Positions 26,335 to 41,621 of a stretch of DNA of 64,000 nucleotides are shown piece after piece. Positions within the stretch are counted from its first letter, which is position 1, and each line of letters starts with the position of its first letter. Below the pieces are notes generated by a model. That model did not search any database and was not told the origin of the DNA. It was given only the letters and a program-made list of their open reading frames with translations. Source of the DNA: Hirudinaria manillensis (taxonomy: Eukaryota; Annelida; Clitellata; Hirudinida; Hirudinidae); contig CM067526.1 of the NCBI GenBank assembly GCA_034509925.1, positions 10,125,129 to 10,189,128 on the forward strand, read 5' to 3'. The translations under genes were made by a program, and so were the position numbers.

Positions 26335-29300
26335 CGATGATGATAGATAGATAATGATAACGAAGCGTTGACAGCAATTATGGGCCAAGGTCCATTGAAT
26401 TGAGAAATGAGTGACCGAAACGATGATCACTTGCTTCAACATTGACAATACCAGTTTAAAGTATTATTATTATTTTATTATTTAAAAAAAAAGAAAATTA
26501 TTAATTTAAAAATTATAATTATTAATGTTATTAAATGTTTTTATTATTGTTATTTTACTCATGCGCAGTATCTTATCGTTGTTATCATTTGTTTGCCAAA
26601 AACAAGCTTCATGTTTTTATTGGAAATAATAACGAGTTCCAACGTAGTTTCACTTTCGATTCGTTTGAAAGTCTTTGACGACTTTTTCTTTAAATCGTTC
26701 TCTCGTTAATGACTGTCACGTGATCTTTCATTGTCCTCGTCGTCGTCATCCTCATCCAAGGAGGATGAGAGAGAACTATTGTCTGGGAAAATATTGTTGA
26801 TTTTCAGACGATTATGGATATACAACCTTGGGTGGATGAGTGGTTCAATGTGTGAGTGAATGAATGTAGGAGTGGATGAATGAAAGAGTGAATGGATGAA
26901 TGGATGGATGGATGGATGGGTGAGAGAATGGACTGCAAGACCATGCGAGGAAAACGTTTGGCGAAACATTTGAACGACCCTCTCAGAACTTTGATGAACC
27001 AACGGCAGGAGGTGCCCTTTTGTCAGCGTTGTTTGTACAGCCATCATCCTTCACCATCATCGATCATCATGGTCGCCATCGTCATCATTATCATCATCAT
27101 TGTCGTCATCATCATCACCACCATCATTATCATCGTCATCATCATCAGCATCAACATCATCGTCATCATGACTATGACGTTCATTTGGAATGCTCTTGAC
27201 CTCAGGAAAATGTTGCTTATCATTCGACAACAAAGCACCTCAGAAAAAAAAGAAGCCAAAAATTATTTCAAATAAAAATTAAATTCAAGAAAGTTTTTTA
27301 AAATGGAAAAAAATATAGAGATTCAGAATTAAATCAATAATAATATATTTTGCAAGGATTTTAATAATTATATCTTTTTAATATTTCAAGTAAAAACATT
27401 CAATAAACACATTGGAAATACAAAGGCAAATACATAAATATAATTGGTCAGCAACTTAGGAAGACCTATGACGTCATTAATTATTTTTATCCTCGAGAGG
27501 TAATTGGTCCATTTGTCATTTTGCTTTCTTTTCCATTTCTTTCCTTGGATCTCCTTGTGACGTCAGCATGGTCGGTGACCATGGTCACCACACTCGGGTT
27601 TGAACTTGACCTTTGACATTCGAGGGTCACCGCTGCCAGAGGTAATGAGTGGTGAGTAATGGTAATCAGTGATGAGCGATGGAAAGAATTCTAGGATGAA
27701 TGGAGGTTGATTCGAGGCGTGATTTGATTTTGAAATTTAAATTGAGTTTTATTCAATCGAATAATTTCATTAATTCAATTTTTTAACACCTTAAGTTGTC
27801 AACAAATTTTGAATAATTCTTAATTATGAATCTTCCATGTTTTTGTCCAGCCTCACATCGTTCAATAGGCGCGACAAGATGCCATCGTCGTCGTCATCTT
27901 CATCATCGTCTGGATCAACTGCCCACAACAACCAATCGGAAGCCGTCGAACAAAACAACAACAGCACCGTAGACAACAAGAATGGTCAGTTGTCATGGAA
28001 ACGGATTGTTTACTTTCATGGGAAATACGTTTCAAGAACAAAGTGAAGTGATGCCACTTAAGAAATTACTCATTTTATAATTCTTTTATTTTATAATTAT
28101 TTTATTTTCTTTAAATTATTAATTTAAAATCAACTTTTAAAATTTTAAATGAGCCTATTTGTTAACAATTTTTGCTATAAATAAACCATAAACATTATTG
28201 ATGTATTGATTTATTAATCCTAATTACAATTTAACGTACAATGTAACATACACACGTAAAGGTTTATTGAATTAAAAGGGCGGTTGGAATATCTAACCTC
28301 CATTTCATTCAATTTACTTGTTTTATTTTTCTCTCTCTTTAGAATCACAGGAATGCAGAACTGCAGAAGGTGGAGTTTACAGCGGAAGTCCTTCCACGAA
28401 AAGTAAAACTTCAGGCAACGATTCCGGAGTAAAGAAGACGTCCATGTTGACGAAACTGAAACTTTTCGGATCGAGAGACAAGAAGAAGGATGAAGGAAGT
28501 GTCAAGGTCATCGTCGAGAAAAAAACGCGCGAAGAGGTCGCCGATGACCTCATCGGTGCGAAGATGACCACCCAACTTCCTGCCCCTCAGACCAGACTCC
28601 CCATGCCGCCTCCCAGGGAACCCATAGTCCCCAATCATCATCATCACCTGCCACATCGTGAGGTTCCAAAACCCGCAGTTCCTGAGAGAACTGTAACCCT
28701 ACCAGGTGGTTCACAGCATCCTTCTAAACACCTCCCTCAGCCACATGTGAGTGGTTTTAAAGGATTTATTATTAAAATTAATTAATTAATTAATTTATTT
28801 ATTTATTATTTTACTTGTTTTATTTATTTATTTTTCATTCTTCTTACTATCGTTGTGTTGTTGAAAACAGCTGCCACACAGAAACGTTCAGACTGCTTCA
28901 CACGGCGATTCAAACAAAAGCAAAAGCATCTCAAAAGGTGAAACAATGTCTTATGTTTTATCTTGTCGAGCATTCAGAATAAATAAATTAATAAATAGGT
29001 AAATAAATAAATAAATTATGAAATTAATTCACGAATAAACTCAGTTGAAAAATATCATTTAACTATATAAATATAGACAAGAAGTGAAATATGGTGAAAT
29101 ATAATAGAAGTAAAATATAAATAAATTTTTATTTTATTTAAATAACATTTAAAATTATATTGTTAATATTAATATAATAATATTACATGATATTCAAGTA
29201 AATCATTTCCAAACAGAGCCTAACTCGTCTCAGTCAAGGAGAGATGCAGACCACAGAGGAACGTTGGAGAAGAAGCCAAGAAAGCAACCAGCCCCGCAGC

Positions 29301-32300
29301 CCGGTCCCCAGTTCGGTTCCTCGAAACCGTCCGACAACCAACTCAACCTGTCTGCGGAATCCTCGTCTTCTTCTGCATCTCATCATCCGACTTCTCGTCT
29401 TCCCAACAGGACATCGTCTTCGACCAGCATCAGCAGCATGGCGAGTTGCGGCAGCAGCTTCACCAGCGGCGCCAGCGCCGTCGGCAGCCTAACGAAGAAG
29501 AGCAGCACCTCGAACCTTCGCAAACCAAACTCCACGAGGTCCACTGCCATTCCCGCTCCGTCGATCAAAAAGCCGTCTTCTGCTTCCTCGGTCATGTCGA
29601 ACAAACTCAACACCTCGGAAGGTAACATCGTCGGATCTGGAACCAGACTGCCTTCCGTCAAAGGTTCCAAAGTCCAACGCGCTCTTTCGGCTAAAGAAGA
29701 CGCCTCCAAGATAGCCAGGGACGTCCAGATTGCTCCAGAAATAGTGGAAAAGTCTGTAAGTTGTTCAAACACTCCTCTTCTCGATTCTAGCTCTCTGCGG
29801 AGAATTCCCAAGCATTTGAAGGCAGAAGCATGCGATGGGAAAACTGCCCAATTCGGCGATAGCAAACTATCTTCTCTTCAACCAAAAAGCTCGAGTCTGA
29901 AAAAAGGCAGCAAGCTCGGCGTCGCTAATGTTAGACAACTGGCCATGACCGGCACGTCAAAACTCCAAAAGTCTTCGACGCTTCAACCTCTCACCGAGAG
30001 TCTGCCTCTCAAACTGAAGAACGAAACTTCGAAGAGCATCAACTCTTTGGGTAGAAAACGCGACGGCAGCTCTGAAACTTTGGAAGATGCATGTTCCGGA
30101 TTGGAATTCAGTGCCGACGACGACGACGAAGGAGTTCAAAAGAGTGCAACTGGAAAGATGTCGTTTTTGCATCGGGAGAGGAGCCAGAACAGCTTCGGAA
30201 GCAGTGGAATGGAGGAAGAGGAATCGAACAACAGCACGTCAGAAAGCACTGAAAGTGTAATATATCAGCCATCGTCAGTCAAAGGACTGGAAAGTACGAA
30301 AACAAGGAGTGACGCGAAAGTCAACCATTCTGTCATTGTTTCCTCGACTAACAATGATGATGACGATTATCGAGACGACGATGATGACGATGACGATGAT
30401 GACGAGGAAGGGGTGGAAATTATCGAAGAGGAAGTTGAAAACGATGAGACGAACAGCGAAGACCAAAACCTTACCAGTCTTAGGAGAAGCAAGGATGAAA
30501 TTCTCAGAAAGAAGTCCGAAGTGGTAGGAAGACCTTAATCATTAATAAATTATAATAACCAATTACCCGAAATGATAGGAAAACCTCAATAATAAAAATT
30601 ATAATAACCAATTACCCTGTAACATTAAAACTGTTACGATCGATTCAGTACTTTTCTCGAGTTTTTACAAATTTCACTTCTGCCGCTAGAGCGTGCCAAA
30701 AAAATATAACATTTTTTTATTTCAGTCGCCAGATGACTCGAAATGCTCGATTAAAAAGCAGACGATGATGGCCGATGACCTGAAAAGCGATGAAACGTTT
30801 GAAATCAAACCAATGGAACCTTTTACGAGGACAACAGCGAGCAGTTACATGCTCGGAAGTTCTGCAAAGTCAAGCGTCCCTGGAGTCCCTGGTGAATTGT
30901 CCAACAGGGAATCAAATTTCATTTACCTACCCTTCAATGCCGTTGCTGTCGGAACTGCCAAGTATCAGGTTGTTAATTGGAATCTTTTTTCTATCTAAAT
31001 TATTTCAATTGTTCAAATTAATATCCTACAAGGATATTCTATAAAAGGTATTTATTTCCATTAATCCAATTTAGTTAGTTGCTGTTTTATAATTAATCTT
31101 TCATTAATAATACCGTTTCAAACCCATTAAAAATGGCCGTCCGAATGGCTCAAGTGTAAAGAAACAATTAACTTTTCAAACACTTCCTTGGAAATACCAA
31201 GTTCTAATTGAATTCTACAATTTCTACCACGTCTTAATTAGAAACTCCTAGTTTAGCAAATGCAAAGCTACCTTCACTCTCTGAACATGAAGGTCGTTCA
31301 GAGTCGTAAGTTTTAATGAAGCGGTTTTGAAGAAACGGGGTGTTTTCGACCTTGGAGGGGAGGGAATGCTTAAGAAAGGGATTATCTTCGTGTCCTCCAA
31401 CGAGTGAAATGCAAAGTGGTTTTTGTAATCTTTCGATCCTCTCTGCTTGCGAGCATCAAACAAACGTTACTGAACTACGAACCCTTTTTTTTTTCTTTTT
31501 CATTTCAAATTTCAAATTTCAAATTTGCTCTCCTCTGATTCGGACTGTGTGAGACTACCATTTTGAGAGAAGAGGTTGAGGAAGAAAGAGTGGAAGGGAA
31601 ATATAGACTGAGCAAATGAGAATGTAGAAGGGAATGAAAAGTTAAAGAAGCTGCTGAGCATTTATTTGGCGCAAAACCTTGTTAGACCAGGATGGACGAT
31701 ATCGTATTAACTCAAAGATTTTTAGAACAAGTGAGTATAGACTTAAGTCGTCATCACTGCAATCATCATCGTCATCATCATCATGATTCATAATCGGCTT
31801 TTGAAATCCTGTTGACGTCTCAAAATGCATCTCGGCAGCCTTCGGCTTTCCTGGAAAGAGAGGAAAGGGCAGGCGAAGCTGCGTCCGGTTACATGTCGGA
31901 CGGCGACATACTCAGGAGTCGCAGGTGCGGTCGACAGGATTACTGCTCGTCGGCCTTCAGACGACACACGGACGACTCGTGTTGCGGCTACAACAGCGAA
32001 GGAAGCAGCGGAGGAGGAGTTCATGGCGGAGCTTCCGTTTACGCCAAGAAGATGCAGCAGAGGTTCATGGAGGGCATCATGGCCGCTCAGGAATGCATCG
32101 ATAAGAAGCACCTGGATGACCAGAGCAGGTGAGTCCGTTGTACGAAGAGTTTTTCCAGTTTATTTTTATAGGCTGGCTGGATGGATGGATGGATGGATGG
32201 ATGGATGGATGGATGGATGGATGGATGGATGGATGGATGGATGGATGGATGGATGGATGGATGGATGATTGGATGGATGTTTTTGGTAATGATTTATCGG

Positions 32301-35300
32301 ATATATTTTGTCGTGCTTTTACTTTTAAATCATAAAATTGTTGGATTTCAAACCCGATCAAAAGTCAAGTTCATTTACAAATTTGTAATTTTATGAATTA
32401 ATCGCCTCGCAACGTTTCAACAAGCCTCTCTCATGAATACTTAATGAGGTGCTGACCTGTGCAGGCCTCGTTTGCATATAGCCTCAGAGGCATTCAAGGC
32501 CGGCGTTTGAGGTCCACGCACGTAAAATGGGTGAGATGGTGACTTGAGGAGAGTGAGGGGAGTTTCAAGTGGATGACTTCACTTAACGAGGAGGTGACGT
32601 GTTTGCACCGTCGCGTTGCGAGTGTTTGCCTTAACGAGAACATTTGTGGAGATTTGGGGCCTTAATTGATTCTTCTGACACTTTGTGATAATCACTATCG
32701 TCGTCGTCGTCGTCGTCACCATCGTGATCAGATGTTATTATCATTTATCTGTTCTTAATCATCGTACTGACGCGTTAATGCTTACGACAATGGTTATAAC
32801 ACATGTTGTCCAACATTCATCCATAACATCACTGTGAAAGCATCATCATCATCATCAACTCCACCATTATCATCATCGTCACCGTCATCAGATATTCAAA
32901 CGTTTTGTTGAAATTGTTCTTCATCGGACGGAGAGACGGAAGGAAGAACCGGTGGATGAGATGAAGAACAGGTGCTCGTCACGCTTGAATGACTTCGGTG
33001 TGCGTCGACGTTGCTCGATGGCGAGGGGTTGAAGCGCAGTTTGAAAAGAATCCACTTTTAATGAAGTTCATTGTTCTTCATTTGATCTTTTGAGATTGAT
33101 TGAAAATATGCAAATGAGTTGATATGATAATCAACCATTGTTCTGTACGACATTGTTGTTGTTGCTGTTGTTGTTGCTGGAGGTATTGTTATTGTTGTTG
33201 TCGCTGTTGTTTCAGTTGTTTGTTGCGTGTGATCATTTTAGAAATCATTTCAATGTTTGCAGATGACAGCATCTTTGAATAGAAGTTCAGTGTTTCTTAG
33301 GAGTTGATGCAAACATTTGTTTAAAATTAATTGGAATTTTAGTAATTATTTATAATATTATTTATTATATAGATGATACTCAAACATCTCAAGAATACAT
33401 ATTCACGAGATGTTTATCACTACGCAAAGAGATTCACTCGTTGCCGTGACAACCAAAAGATAGTAAATTGTAAATGTTTACGGTAAACTTTAAATGTTTA
33501 CGTGGAGTGTTTACAAGTCTATTTACGGAGAAACTGGATCTGACATACAGTGACCTGTTCACCGACGGATGGATGGATGGATGGATGGATGGATGGATGG
33601 ATGGATGGATGGATGGACGGACGGACGGACGGACGGATGGATGGATGGATGGATGGATGGATGGATGGATGGAAGGAAGAGAAGCCACAGGGAATTTGAG
33701 AGAGATAATGATGAGACTCCAAGAGAGAGTAGCAGGAAAGATGGTGAGACTCAGAAGTGAGAGGCAGATGTTCAAAACCGAATGATGCGGTCACTTCGTA
33801 TCAGTTCTGTTTTCGTTTCTGTTTGGGTTTTTGTTCGATCGTCGTGTTTAATTTATTCACGTTAGCTGGATTTATGCAAATTGTTTGTTTATTTTGAATA
33901 TTAATTAGTTCACGCCTGCTAATTACAGCGTTGTTTATTCGGTTTGCGTGAGACTTGTAGACAAGTTTGTTTTTCTTTTTTTTGCATTCTGTGGATCTGT
34001 TTGATCTTCTCCTGTTGTTGTTGTTGGTGGTGGCAGGATTTTGAAAGTTTGATTTGGATTGTCAGGAGTTCATATCAGGTTGGTTGTTGTTGTTGTTGCT
34101 TTTGAATGCTTTCGTTGGTTTGTGTGTCTTGTGGATCAGATTTCAATAATTATCGTTCAGCGGTTAATTTATTCAGCATGTATCTGCAGATGCATGTATC
34201 ATTGGTGATGATGATGATGCTAAATGGATTGAAATATGATAACAGTGAAGATGATAACAGTGTCAGTCGGTGATAACATCAGATGTCATCGATGATAACA
34301 CAGCGCTTGTCCTTCTCATAATCATTCTATGGAGATTAGAAAGTCGAAAAAAAAACAAAAGACACAAACACGTGGTCAGTGGGCTACGCTCATTTCATGA
34401 TGGAACGTTGTGCACCAAAACGTAATCAATCATCTTTAGGTCCTTCAGTGGCTTGACCCAATTTCTATTACGCTCCAATAATTCTCATGAGGTCGTCGAA
34501 TATTATTGGTCGAAGTGAATGATGAGTTTGTGTTGTTGTTGCTGCTGTTGCAGAGCGACAAGAACATTAATAAGGAAAGCATCTTCAATGATTGAAACGA
34601 TGCGACGGAGGGTGACATCATCAAGGCTTTAATCTCGGACCGGGATCAACCATTGACCGTCTTTCTCAGACCAACTGGTGCCTCTTTTAATCTCTCAAGA
34701 ACTGATAACAACAGGACCATTTAGATGGGTTTCGGCCATATTCTCCATGTACAAACGGATGGATGGATGGAAGGATGGATGAAAACCGTCTGGAAGGATG
34801 AATGAAGAAGGAATCAGCAGATGGTCGATGTTTACTCGTGGAAGTGCACTTTTCGGTTTCATTTCTAAGAATTTCGAGGCTACCCAATCATTGCTTTTAC
34901 CTTCCTTCTATTATCAACTTTCTTTTCTATTCTAAACTTTCTCTCAATCATTTTATATTTTATTTCAAACCTAATATTTATTTAAAACAAATTTGAAAAC
35001 AAAAATATCTCAACAACTGATTGTTGGACATCACAAGGAACAACAACAATCCAGAGAAGCAGTTTAACAAATGCGCCAATAATTAACTTTTTATTATAAT
35101 TAGGTCATTAAGAGGCCCACGAGGTCATTAAAATTCCTCAAGCGATTCGCTTGCAATCGTTATTTATCATTTTATGTTAATGAGCTCGTCATTAATTTAT
35201 TCATGAATTAAAACTCAGAGTATTATTTTGTTAATCGAGGGTATTTGTTTGAATTTCTATGTTATTTCGTAATAATTCATTACAAAATGATTAGACCAGG

Positions 35301-38300
35301 TTAGGATTAGGTTATTTCATTCCTTGCGTGTCCTTACAAAGCATTCCTATTAATTCAACGTGTCTGAACACATTTCGATTAAATGTTACTTATTATTTTT
35401 ATCGTAATTTACAAAAAAATAAATAAAATACTCTCAAATGAAACGAAACACTTTGATTTTTTTTATAGCAAACAAATGCAATTCTTCAGTATTTACAAAG
35501 AAAGTAATATCTTCATTCTTTCTCTGAACCTGTGCCACCGTTGATGGTCGATGCGTGGTCCATGGACAATGTTAACCAAAGTCCCTTTGATCTCTTCTCT
35601 TTGAAGAACTATGTTAACCAATGTACAATAATGGCAGTTGATTTTATAAAAATAATTTAAAACATTCTTCACGCCACAACGTTATTTCGGAGGTTGAAAT
35701 CATTTCGACATAATTTTAAACTTCTTTGAAAATGATTTTAGAAATTTTATTAATTTTATTAATTGTTGTTTTTTTTTTACCTGCAATTGCATTCGAAAGC
35801 ATCGTATTGAAATCTTTGCATCTTGGAAATGTTTTAAGTTACGCAACCGATTCTAACACGAATCGTTGATTCTTTTGTCGAGCAAAGATCAAACACGACG
35901 GGAACAATAAACAGAAAACAATTTCAAAATGACGAACGTAAACTTTATGCAATAATTACAAGAAAAAGAAGAAGAAGAAGGAGTTTCTCTTTCAACTTTC
36001 TCTCACCCATCATTTCTCCTCACGAACTCCTCAATCGAGGATACCCTCTTTGTTTGTCCAACCCAATATTGTTGAGCAACATACGTTTATTTTTAAAGGA
36101 TGTTGTTGAATATACAATTGGTTCAAATAGGGCTTATAAGCATAACGAAAGTAAGTTCTAAAATATGCGATTTAATTTCAGATTTTTCACTTTTCGTAGG
36201 AAAGCATCAACGGTTAAAGTATTCTTGTTTTAAATCATTATTAATCAACAAGTTTCAATAATCGAATCTTAGCAGCACAACGTTTTGATTGATTGATTGA
36301 TTGACTTCAATAGTATTAACTGATTTCAACCACAACCTCTAAGCGTCCAAAGTAGCTTTGTGTGAGACGTTAAAGTCTGATGACTCATGCATTGTGCATT
36401 TTCTTCGTGATTTTCCTGCAGCATTCTTTGAACTCTGAACTGACGTGAGAAGGTTATTTGAGAAGCACTCTTGTTGATGTGGTGGCTCCTTTGCAAGTCC
36501 ATTTTCTGATCTGCTTTCATTTATTTATCCCCCGAGCGCGATTCATTCTCCTGCCAATCTTTCCATCTTTTCACGACCACCAGAACGATTTTCTTTTGCA
36601 GGGAAATCTTTAAGTAAATAAAATAACTTTTGACCGAACGTATCTTGCATCTGTTTGTGTTCAGAAGCATATCAATGACCTACTGGAGGAGGGGAGTCAA
36701 GTATGAATACTTTGTTTCTTTGCATAATCACCAACAGACTTCCGAGGCTTTATTTACACACGGAGAAGTGCTTAACGTTGCCGTGTACCCCTGATTAAAA
36801 GCAAATGGAACGTTCTGTTATCGAATTTGGATATTTATAGAAGGGCACACAAAAAAAAACTGCATAAAGCAATAAAGCACTTGCTCCGAAATTGGAGAAA
36901 GAACATCAGCGGATACAGTACTATCGGATGTAATTGACATTCCAGAGATTCTACATCTGCTTTGACCTTAACATCTAACCTCAAGTTGACCTTACTGACT
37001 AATCAGCGATTGGAATTAGTCATTAGCATAATTTAATGAAATATTCACAACGACAGCTTCGACAACTACAGCACGGACAGTAGCGAAGAGTTGAACGAGG
37101 AGAGAGCGGCCAACGAGTCAAGGGCGGAATTCATTCTCGAGAATCCAGCGATCAACAAGAACAACAGTCGGCAGATTTTCCCCAACCTAGGACCTCAAAT
37201 CTTCCCCTCAAATCGAATCTTCAGCCCCCAAATTCCCCTCAACTTCACCTCGAAGACCTTCCCAGTCTCGGCCGGTCCCGCACCGGGAGTCCAACAAAAT
37301 CTCCACCTGCTCAGATCGCCTGGAGTTTTAGCGGACGTCGATAGAAGAATATCTTTGTCAGAGGCCAGCAGGAAGTTAGTCTTGGTTTTCAACTTTATAC
37401 CCTACTTTCGACTTTCATTTTCCAACAATTTTCCACGAAAGTACTTTAAACTGACCAACTATTGACAGACTAGTTGGCAGATGTTCATTAATTTATGTAG
37501 TTTCTCTTTACAGCATGGATTGTTCAAATAAGTCCTCCAGTTATAAGCAAACAACCGTCATTGCTAGACTGTTTATTCTTAACATTTTATTTTTGTAGTA
37601 TTTTTGGTAAAACCGGACTATTGTACCTTTATATGGACAATACCATTTTAAAAATTAAAGTATCCATCGCCTATCCATCCATCACCATGGTGATGAGGAT
37701 CAACACTAAGGCCTACAAAATAACTCTTTCGTGTAAGGAGTAGGAGTTTCAAACGACCTTTGTTGGACGCAAGAAGAGCGAAAACTCCAAAGCAAAATAT
37801 TTCCAAATTGATGTCAAGTTCTGCACATAAACATCGACCCATTACTTGAACAAACACATCTGTACTGAGGAAATAGACCCTCCAAATTGGAGCTATAAAT
37901 AGACTTCCAGCGATCCAATGATTGTTCGAGCACTTGGAAGAACAGGAAATTGCTTTGGAAACGCAGTACATTCGCTCGGTACAATCCCTAATTGTTCGTA
38001 TTTCGAACTGAAAATAAGCACCCATACATTAGCTCTAATCTACCCACCCAAAGCACCCATACGAAGCTTTAATCTACCCACCCAAAGCACTAAAGCACCC
38101 AATTGCACTTAACCGAAGAATCTTCCTCTTCCCAATTTTGTGAAAGACCTCGGACTTTGGTGCGAACGTCCCATTGAAATTCCACTCACGATTCAAACGT
38201 TGACACTGGAGTGCACCTTCATTTGCAATCCTTATCTTTCATTCATTCATTCATTCGTTCACTCATTTCTTCGTTTAAACTTTTTTCAACGTCGTCGTCG

Positions 38301-41300
38301 TCGTCATCTTAATCACTCCTACGGATGTGACTAAATACAGCACTACCTACCAAAGCCTTATAACGTCATCGTCATCAAGACCTCATTATGGACTTCCTAC
38401 TTTCGCTAAGGGCCTCCTAATGGGAGGATTAAGCTTAGAGTTGAGATCCAATGTTCCAAATAGTTGCTCTTCGTTGAAGAACTTCTTCTTTTCAATTCCT
38501 TCTTTCATTCAACCTTTTCATGGGAAATAAATCCCTCCTTTTCACCTTTTTTTTATTTAAAAAAATCTAAATTCGAGGCATTAGCTTCGATAAGAATTCC
38601 AGTTTCGATGGAAGGATGAACGAGAGAAACGTATCTGAAGAGAGGAAAAGAAATTCTTTAAGAAATTGCAGACAGCAATTAAAACGAACTGTTAATTGAT
38701 TTACTATGACTTGAAATCTAAAATGAAATTCCTGCCATTTTCCACTTCAGTCGTCTGCGGATCGCGAACCCGTTTTGGCTCGAAATCTCGCCGAAACATT
38801 CGTCGAATGTTATTGATTTAAAATTCAAATAAACGTTTTTATGCGGGCGCATAAATCCTTCGATCGCTGCTATTATAATTAATGTCTGTAATTATTTGTT
38901 ATAATTCTGTTTATTATAGAGTGGTAATCATTCACATGAACATGAGTTAAATCTATTTGTAATACATCTAGTTGATATTAATCTATAAAATGTTTTATGG
39001 AAAATAACTTAATAAATAACATAATTCGTTAAAATATTTGCAGCCATTGTTTCAGTAGCAGCCTGGACGGCACCATCGGTCCGGCGCGCGGAAGATCGTT
39101 GTTCGAGAGGGGAATCAGGGAGAGAGCGAGTCTCCCCATTATAGGCACCCACCCGGGAGGTTTCCTGACCAGGAGGGGACTCCATCCCGTGCCTCCGATA
39201 CCCGAGGTCGTCGAAAGGGTTTCTCCCGTCGTTGCCAGGAAGGAGGGGACCGGAAGCGAATCCTCTGCTCAGGTGTCACAGGAACCCACTTCCAGCGGCT
39301 CCGAAGTTTCTTCTGCATCGCCGTCACCCCAAACGCCTCAGTCCGCCATGAAGGGATCCTCCGTGAGCATCAACGGAAGCAGTCTTTCCATCTCCGCCGG
39401 AGGGAAGGGCAAGTCTAAGAACTCCAGACTGCTGAGTCCCGTAGTGGCAGAGAGAGAAGCCATGAAAGGGGAGAGGTTGAGCAATTACAGTAAGGGGGTC
39501 ATGATTTATCCGGTACGATCCAAAATAGGCCAAGACACTCCGATCAGCCCGCATCAACAGATACAACAACAACAGCAGCAGCAACAACAACAACTGGGAC
39601 TCGTTTGTCCCGCCAGTGGAACGTTGAGGCGTCGCGGGAGTAGCGGATGCGCAGACGGCATTTCCAAGTGGCCGTATGCAACTCATCCATCTCTAAACCA
39701 GTTCAACTTGGACCCGAACAACATACAAACGACGAACCCCGAAATGGCGACCCGACACAACTGGAACGCCGGCCCGTTTCCGGCCCATCCTACCTACCAC
39801 AACTCTTTGCAGGTCCCCGGCAACAGATCGCTCGGTCCTAAGCCGAACATCCCGAACAAATACGCGGCAAACTACGACCTGGCCGCGATGGCCGCCGCCG
39901 GTCCGCCTGCGGTCCCTCACACCTCCAGCGCTTCTCTGCCGCGGCAGAACCATTACCACAGCGTTCACCAGTCGAGACTAGCCCTGACTCCAACGTCCCC
40001 TATTTATGGCGGAACCACCAACCCGGCGTCTCCCCACGTCCTCAGCAGATTTCACAACCCCCACCAGGGTTCTAACGCCTACGTTGGACAGAACCACAAC
40101 GCGTCCCTCTTTTCCAATCCCGTCTCGAATTCCTATCACAGCAGAGAAGAAGCCAGTGGTCAGTTGAAGATGATTCACTTTCAGTTTATTAGTTTAAGTA
40201 CTTAGTCAAAGGATTAAGTAGTTAACGAGTGATGACGACGACGATGATGATGATGATGGTAGCGATGGAGGAGATGATGATGATGATGATGATGATGATA
40301 ATGATGTGATAATCTATTTGTTTGTATTTTTAATAACACCGCCTTGGGATGAATCATTTCGAATCAACTGAGTCCTAATTAAGGAGATAATAACATTTAA
40401 AAAAAAAAATTTTGTTATAAAGAAATTAATTTTTATTGAATCCTTGTGTTTGAGACTTGCTTCCAATCATTTAAAATTGCAAGGGAAAATTCAAGTCCAT
40501 CCGAATAAAAATTATCATTTTTCAACATTTTCTCAGAAATATTCAACAATTAACTAAAAAAACCAAAATTTAGGTTTTAATTTGTATTTTGAATCAATTC
40601 AACCCTTAATCAGGTTAAAATGTGTAAATATTAAATAATACCTGGATGTCAGTTATTTCCTTATTCATTTTTAAAAGCAATTTTTTGTTACCATCTGGAA
40701 ATAGAAATGAAAAATTCATAATTTCATAATTTATGGATGATGACGACGACAACGATGATGATGATGATGATGATAATGGATAATCTGTCATTAAATCTTA
40801 AATGCCATCAAAATTACTCGAAAAGTATATCAAAATTCACAAAAGACAAGCAGAATTTCAATTTTCAACTTTCAGTTATTTTTCCAGTTTCAATGAAGTT
40901 GCTAATTTTAAATTAATGATTTGCTTAAATTAATATTTGAATTAATTTCAAATATATAAATTAATTTATTCATAATCGTTTACAGGAAGAGGTTCAACGC
41001 TGTCCTTGGGTTCCAGTGCCACCTCAGCTTACTCAAATGTTAGTATCACCATCATCATCACCATCATCATCGTCGTCTTCGTCATCTAAAATTAGCACCA
41101 TTATCATCACCAGCGCCATCATTAAAATTCATTATAAAACTCTTATTAACATTTTCGTCAGCTAATTACAACCTTTTCTCGACATATTACAACAGCTTCA
41201 GCCTTCTGTGCTTTAACTTTTTAATTCTCGTCATCATCATCATCATCGATATCATCATCACTATCATCATCATCACCACCATCGTTATCATCATCATCAC

Positions 41301-41554
41301 CGTCATCATCATCATCATCATCATTATCATCATCATCACCGTCATCATCATCATCATCTCCATCACCACCATCGCCGTCGGCGTTATCATCATCATCAGC
41401 ATCACCACCATCATCATCGTCGTCGTCGTCATCAGATAAATGTTTGCACATCTGCAATTATGTAATTATGTGATTATAATTTGTTAAAAATATTATTTCC
41501 ATTCTGACTTGTTATTTATTTTTGTCATAGAATAAAAAACTTGCACATGTCTCG

Positions 41555-41621
<67 letters not shown>

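Larger units (their letters stand above)
22401..27850. other. NAV intron 4, right part: no exon recognised
   Basis: It contains (AT)n at 22,643-22,672, an ATGG array at 23,945-24,014, TTCA/TTCG arrays at 25,410-25,530, ATC runs at 24,855-24,920 and 27,057-27,170, and GAT/GAC at 26,250-26,345. Short Ser/Pro/His frames near 24,227-24,430 lack a phase-compatible acceptor. TGACGTCA occurs at 22,778-22,785 and 27,469-27,476. Confidence 0.5.
32129..37056. other. NAV intron 10, 4.9 kb, no gene
   Basis: ATGG arrays lie at 32,177-32,278 and 33,568-33,673 (the latter with ACGG units in the middle). Short GTC and ATC runs lie at 32,698-32,716 and 32,840-32,890, GTT-rich stretches at 33,150-33,215 and 34,015-34,100, and a GGAT run at 34,757-34,790. 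The rest is ordinary AT-rich sequence. Confidence 0.55.

Noticed and set aside
29383-29865. 160-codon minus-strand frame opposite the long NAV exon
   Set aside because: Shadow of the Ser-rich coding strand; no family resemblance.
41187-41457. poly-Asp, poly-Met and poly-Ser frames across GAT/ATC runs (also 6.6-6.9, 8.9-9.5, 17.6-17.9 and 19.6-20.1 kb)
   Set aside because: Microsatellite translation without splice context or family match.
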